A stretch of 21,572 bases of DNA from a virus: positions 1 through 21,572 of IMG/VR virus record IMGVR_UViG_3300011113_000757. One strand, written 5' to 3'. The notes beneath the pieces were generated by a model. The model saw only the letters and a program-made list of their open reading frames with translations, was not told the DNA's origin and did no database searches. The first letter of the stretch is position 1. Every line of letters starts with the position of its first letter. Shown here in pieces: positions 19,816 to 21,572 of the stretch. Position numbers and translations under genes: made by a program.

Positions 19816-20497
19816 ATGTTTATAAGAAGAATATTTAATGAGGACATGCACGATCTAGATCTCTTAGATTTAATAAACGAAATAATAGAAGAAGAATTGT
19901 CTCTCGATGAGATGGACCCGAATTACTTAAAGGGTCTTTCTGGCAAAGAGAGGGCTGCAAGAAGAAGAGAGATAGAATATCGAAAGAATAAGAGATCGAG
20001 TGATCCATCTGCTTATGGTCCTTTCAAAACTGACAAGACACCTTCAGGCAAACCCCGTGGTGGAAACAAAGAGTCAGTTTGGACTCGAAAGGCAAGAGAG
20101 ATGGGATTTGGACCTGATAAGCAAAAAAAAGAAGACAAAGAAGGAAGCCACGGAACACGACGAAGAATTCTTGCTGGAAGATTTTGATCTAGAAGTTTTA
20201 AGAGAATTTATTAATGAAGCTATTCTAGATGAAAAGAAAAAGCGCAAGGGCAACAACGTCACAAAGGCTTTAAAGAACAAAGCTGAAAAATCAGGGGCTC
20301 CCATGAGTGCTCTTCGCGCAATCTACAATAAGGGACTCGCAGCCTGGAGAACAGGTCACCGTCCAGGGGCTTCTCAACATGCATGGGCCATGGCAAGAGT
20401 CAATTCAGTTCTTGCAGGTGGCCCTGCACGTAAGGTCGATGCCGCACAATGGAAGCAGATACAAAAGCACCGCGGTAAGAAGCGTAAGAAGAAGTAA
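19816..20497 (+). pseudogene. DUF5824-like phage protein, frameshifted at an A8 run
   Basis: Two frames join into one protein of about 226 aa if one A is removed from the A8 run at 20123-20130. The first frame (from ATG 19816) has an acidic, Leu-rich start ('DLDLLDLINEIIEEELSLDE') and a basic middle ('LSGKERAARRREIEYRKN', 'GNKESVWTRKAREMGFGPD'). Its natural continuation after the run reads 'FDLEVLREFINEAILDEKKK', then the DUF5824-like domain 'GAPMSALRAIYNKGLAAWRT' and 'ASQHAWAMARVNSVLAGG', ending in a Lys-rich tail. As written, frame one stops at 20187. Sequence error, recent mutation or slippage on the A-run could each explain this. The family occurs in phages; its function is unknown. Confidence 0.7.
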
Positions 20498-20506
20498 TCA
20501 ATCTTT

Positions 20507-21572
20507 TTACTGTTCTTCGATACAAGTATAGCTAACTTCCCACTTTTCTAGGGTCGGGGTGTTCTTCTTGTCACCATCGACCTTGAAATTTGTCTCTAGC
20601 TCGAGGAACTTCTCCTGCGAGTCCATTTTACCGAGTAAGGCATAAAGGTCGATAGGACATGGAGCAGGACCTGCCATTGAACAATCTGGTTTCATGTCCG
20701 TCGACTTTGTGCTCACGGCCACCCAGGATGCACCGGTTAAATCGGCCTTAGTTTTGGCTGTACGAATTCTAAAGGATATTTCTGTGCCAACGGGAGTGGT
20801 TGCATCCCATGATAGGTAACCCCACTGAGGTGTTTGACCATCATCACACGTAGATTCGTATGGCTCAGATTTAACCGTGTCGACATAACCGCCGGGACAC
20901 TTCGGCGGATATCCACATATAGCGTCATAATAAAATCCCCAATTATCCCCTTTAAAACATTCTGCTTCATTATAATTAACATTTGATTTAGGGTTAATGA
21001 TAATTTCATCACCATTAATCACATTACAATTTTTAACATTACGACATTCTCCAGGAGGTATATCTTCATCAGTATAGCAATATTTAGCTCCTGGTAGTGA
21101 AGATGATTCTGTTCCAAAATATCCAGAACCTTTTGGCATAATTGCAATGGGAATTCCTTTTGGAGCTTCCTTAGAGCCCGTGTTACAGATAGGAATCACT
21201 GGAGTATTTCCACTTTTACAGGTTAATCCAACTCCAAGCTCAAAATCAGAACACTTAGCATCATAATTGGGTGCTTCCCACTCTACACATCCGCCGGCAC
21301 CCTTTTGTACACCATCACAGTAATCATGACATGTATCGTGAACAGCAACAATACAGGTAGCATCCCAATCACCGGTCCAACTTAGTGGACAAGCTCCAGG
21401 ATTATATTGTTTGTATTGATCTACACACTTTTGGGTCCACTCGCCATCGTAGCTCTTCTCACAATCATAGTAGATCCACCCGTACTCTGGTTCATCCCAA
21501 CAGTTTTGAACAAGTTCCCACCAGCATTCATAGCGTTCTTCCCACCAACACTCGTAAACATACTGAGTTTCC
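20507..21572 (-). CDS. Cys/Trp-rich secreted or surface protein, 3' part
   Basis: The frame is open to the window end, giving at least 354 residues; the start is not seen (a GTG at 21199 is internal). I count 23 cysteines in the visible part. The leftmost part has tandem 'YECWWE' units and 'DCEKSYDGEWTQKCVDQYK', 'DWDATCIVAVHDTCHDYCDG'. The C-terminal 150 residues have 'GYLSWDATTPVGTEISFRIR', 'ASWVAVSTK', 'PCPIDLYALLG' and 'FLELETNFKVDGDKKNTPTL', ending 'WEVSYTCIEEQ', a beta-sandwich pattern that recalls surface proteins of myxobacteria-like bacteria. Dense Cys pairs suggest disulfides outside the cytoplasm. Adhesin, fibre or exported host-acting protein are all possible. Confidence 0.65.
   Translation of the reverse strand, partial: ETQYVYECWWEERYECWWELVQNCWDEPEYGWIYYDCEKSYDGEWTQKCVDQYKQYNPGACPLSWTGDWDATCIVAVHDTCHDYCDGVQKGAGGCVEWEAPNYDAKCSDFELGVGLTCKSGNTPVIPICNTGSKEAPKGIPIAIMPKGSGYFGTESSSLPGAKYCYTDEDIPPGECRNVKNCNVINGDEIIINPKSNVNYNEAECFKGDNWGFYYDAICGYPPKCPGGYVDTVKSEPYESTCDDGQTPQWGYLSWDATTPVGTEISFRIRTAKTKADLTGASWVAVSTKSTDMKPDCSMAGPAPCPIDLYALLGKMDSQEKFLELETNFKVDGDKKNTPTLEKWEVSYTCIEEQ

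Noticed and set aside
1-21572. CRISPR arrays, insertion sequences, rRNA genes or attachment sites
   Set aside because: No regularly spaced repeats, transposase frames, rRNA-like segments or paired terminal repeats were seen by eye.

Overview
The window looks like part of a large double-stranded DNA tailed-phage genome, probably a T4-like or jumbo myovirus of a Gram-negative, perhaps aquatic host. The evidence is dense small genes, frequent ATGA-type overlaps, tandem virion or tail-fibre proteins, a modular endolysin, an ATP-dependent DNA ligase of the T4/T7 kind, a divergent sigma factor, a VSR-like homing endonuclease, a phage-type metallopeptidase/VWA protein, a ClpP, a tRNA and many short unknown genes. 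No ribosomal, integrase or plasmid gene is visible, and the host cannot be named from the sequence. The Cys-rich protein at the right edge is reminiscent of surface proteins of myxobacteria-like bacteria, which is only a hint.

Layout. Bases 1-3000 (+) hold virion genes: the end of a LamG-like protein, three tandem paralogous fibre-like proteins and a small unknown protein. Bases 3000-5230 are a mosaic: small SH3-like proteins (-), a homing-endonuclease gene inserted next to a duplicated 5' end of its apparent target gene, and a Cys-cluster (YkgJ-like) protein. Bases 5230-6370 (+) hold two coiled or acidic proteins with two strong terminators. Bases 6397-11962 (-) are a long leftward cluster: a metallopeptidase/VWA protein that is GC-rich compared with its neighbours, a DUF2452 protein, DNA ligase, and a block with a sigma factor that lacks region 4.2 and, two genes downstream, a separate small HTH protein. 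Bases 12021-13139 are a deaminase-fold protein (-) divergent from a GH24 endolysin (+). Bases 13136-14978 (-) hold a TilS-type lysidine synthetase, a terminator, a class II tRNA with CAU anticodon, a zinc ribbon and an unknown 259-aa protein. Bases 15187-18599 hold small membrane proteins, ClpP, a lipoprotein and a complete isocitrate lyase below a virion gene. Bases 18698-19771 (-) are small unknown genes. Bases 19816-20497 (+) are a frameshifted DUF5824-like gene. The right edge is a partial Cys/Trp-rich protein (-).

Main ideas. (1) A CAU tRNA of Leu-like class II shape lies beside its likely modifying enzyme TilS, suggesting a phage-carried device for AUA decoding. (2) The sigma factor appears split, with its DNA-reading HTH possibly on another protein, and many transcription-unit heads carry TATAAT/TACAAT boxes with no recognisable -35. 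(3) Isocitrate lyase is an unusual metabolic cargo, pointing to a glyoxylate bypass during infection. (4) The homing endonuclease sits between a truncated and an intact, diverged copy of the same gene start. (5) Two genes are each broken by one apparent extra A in an A-run, which could be sequence error, decay or slippage.
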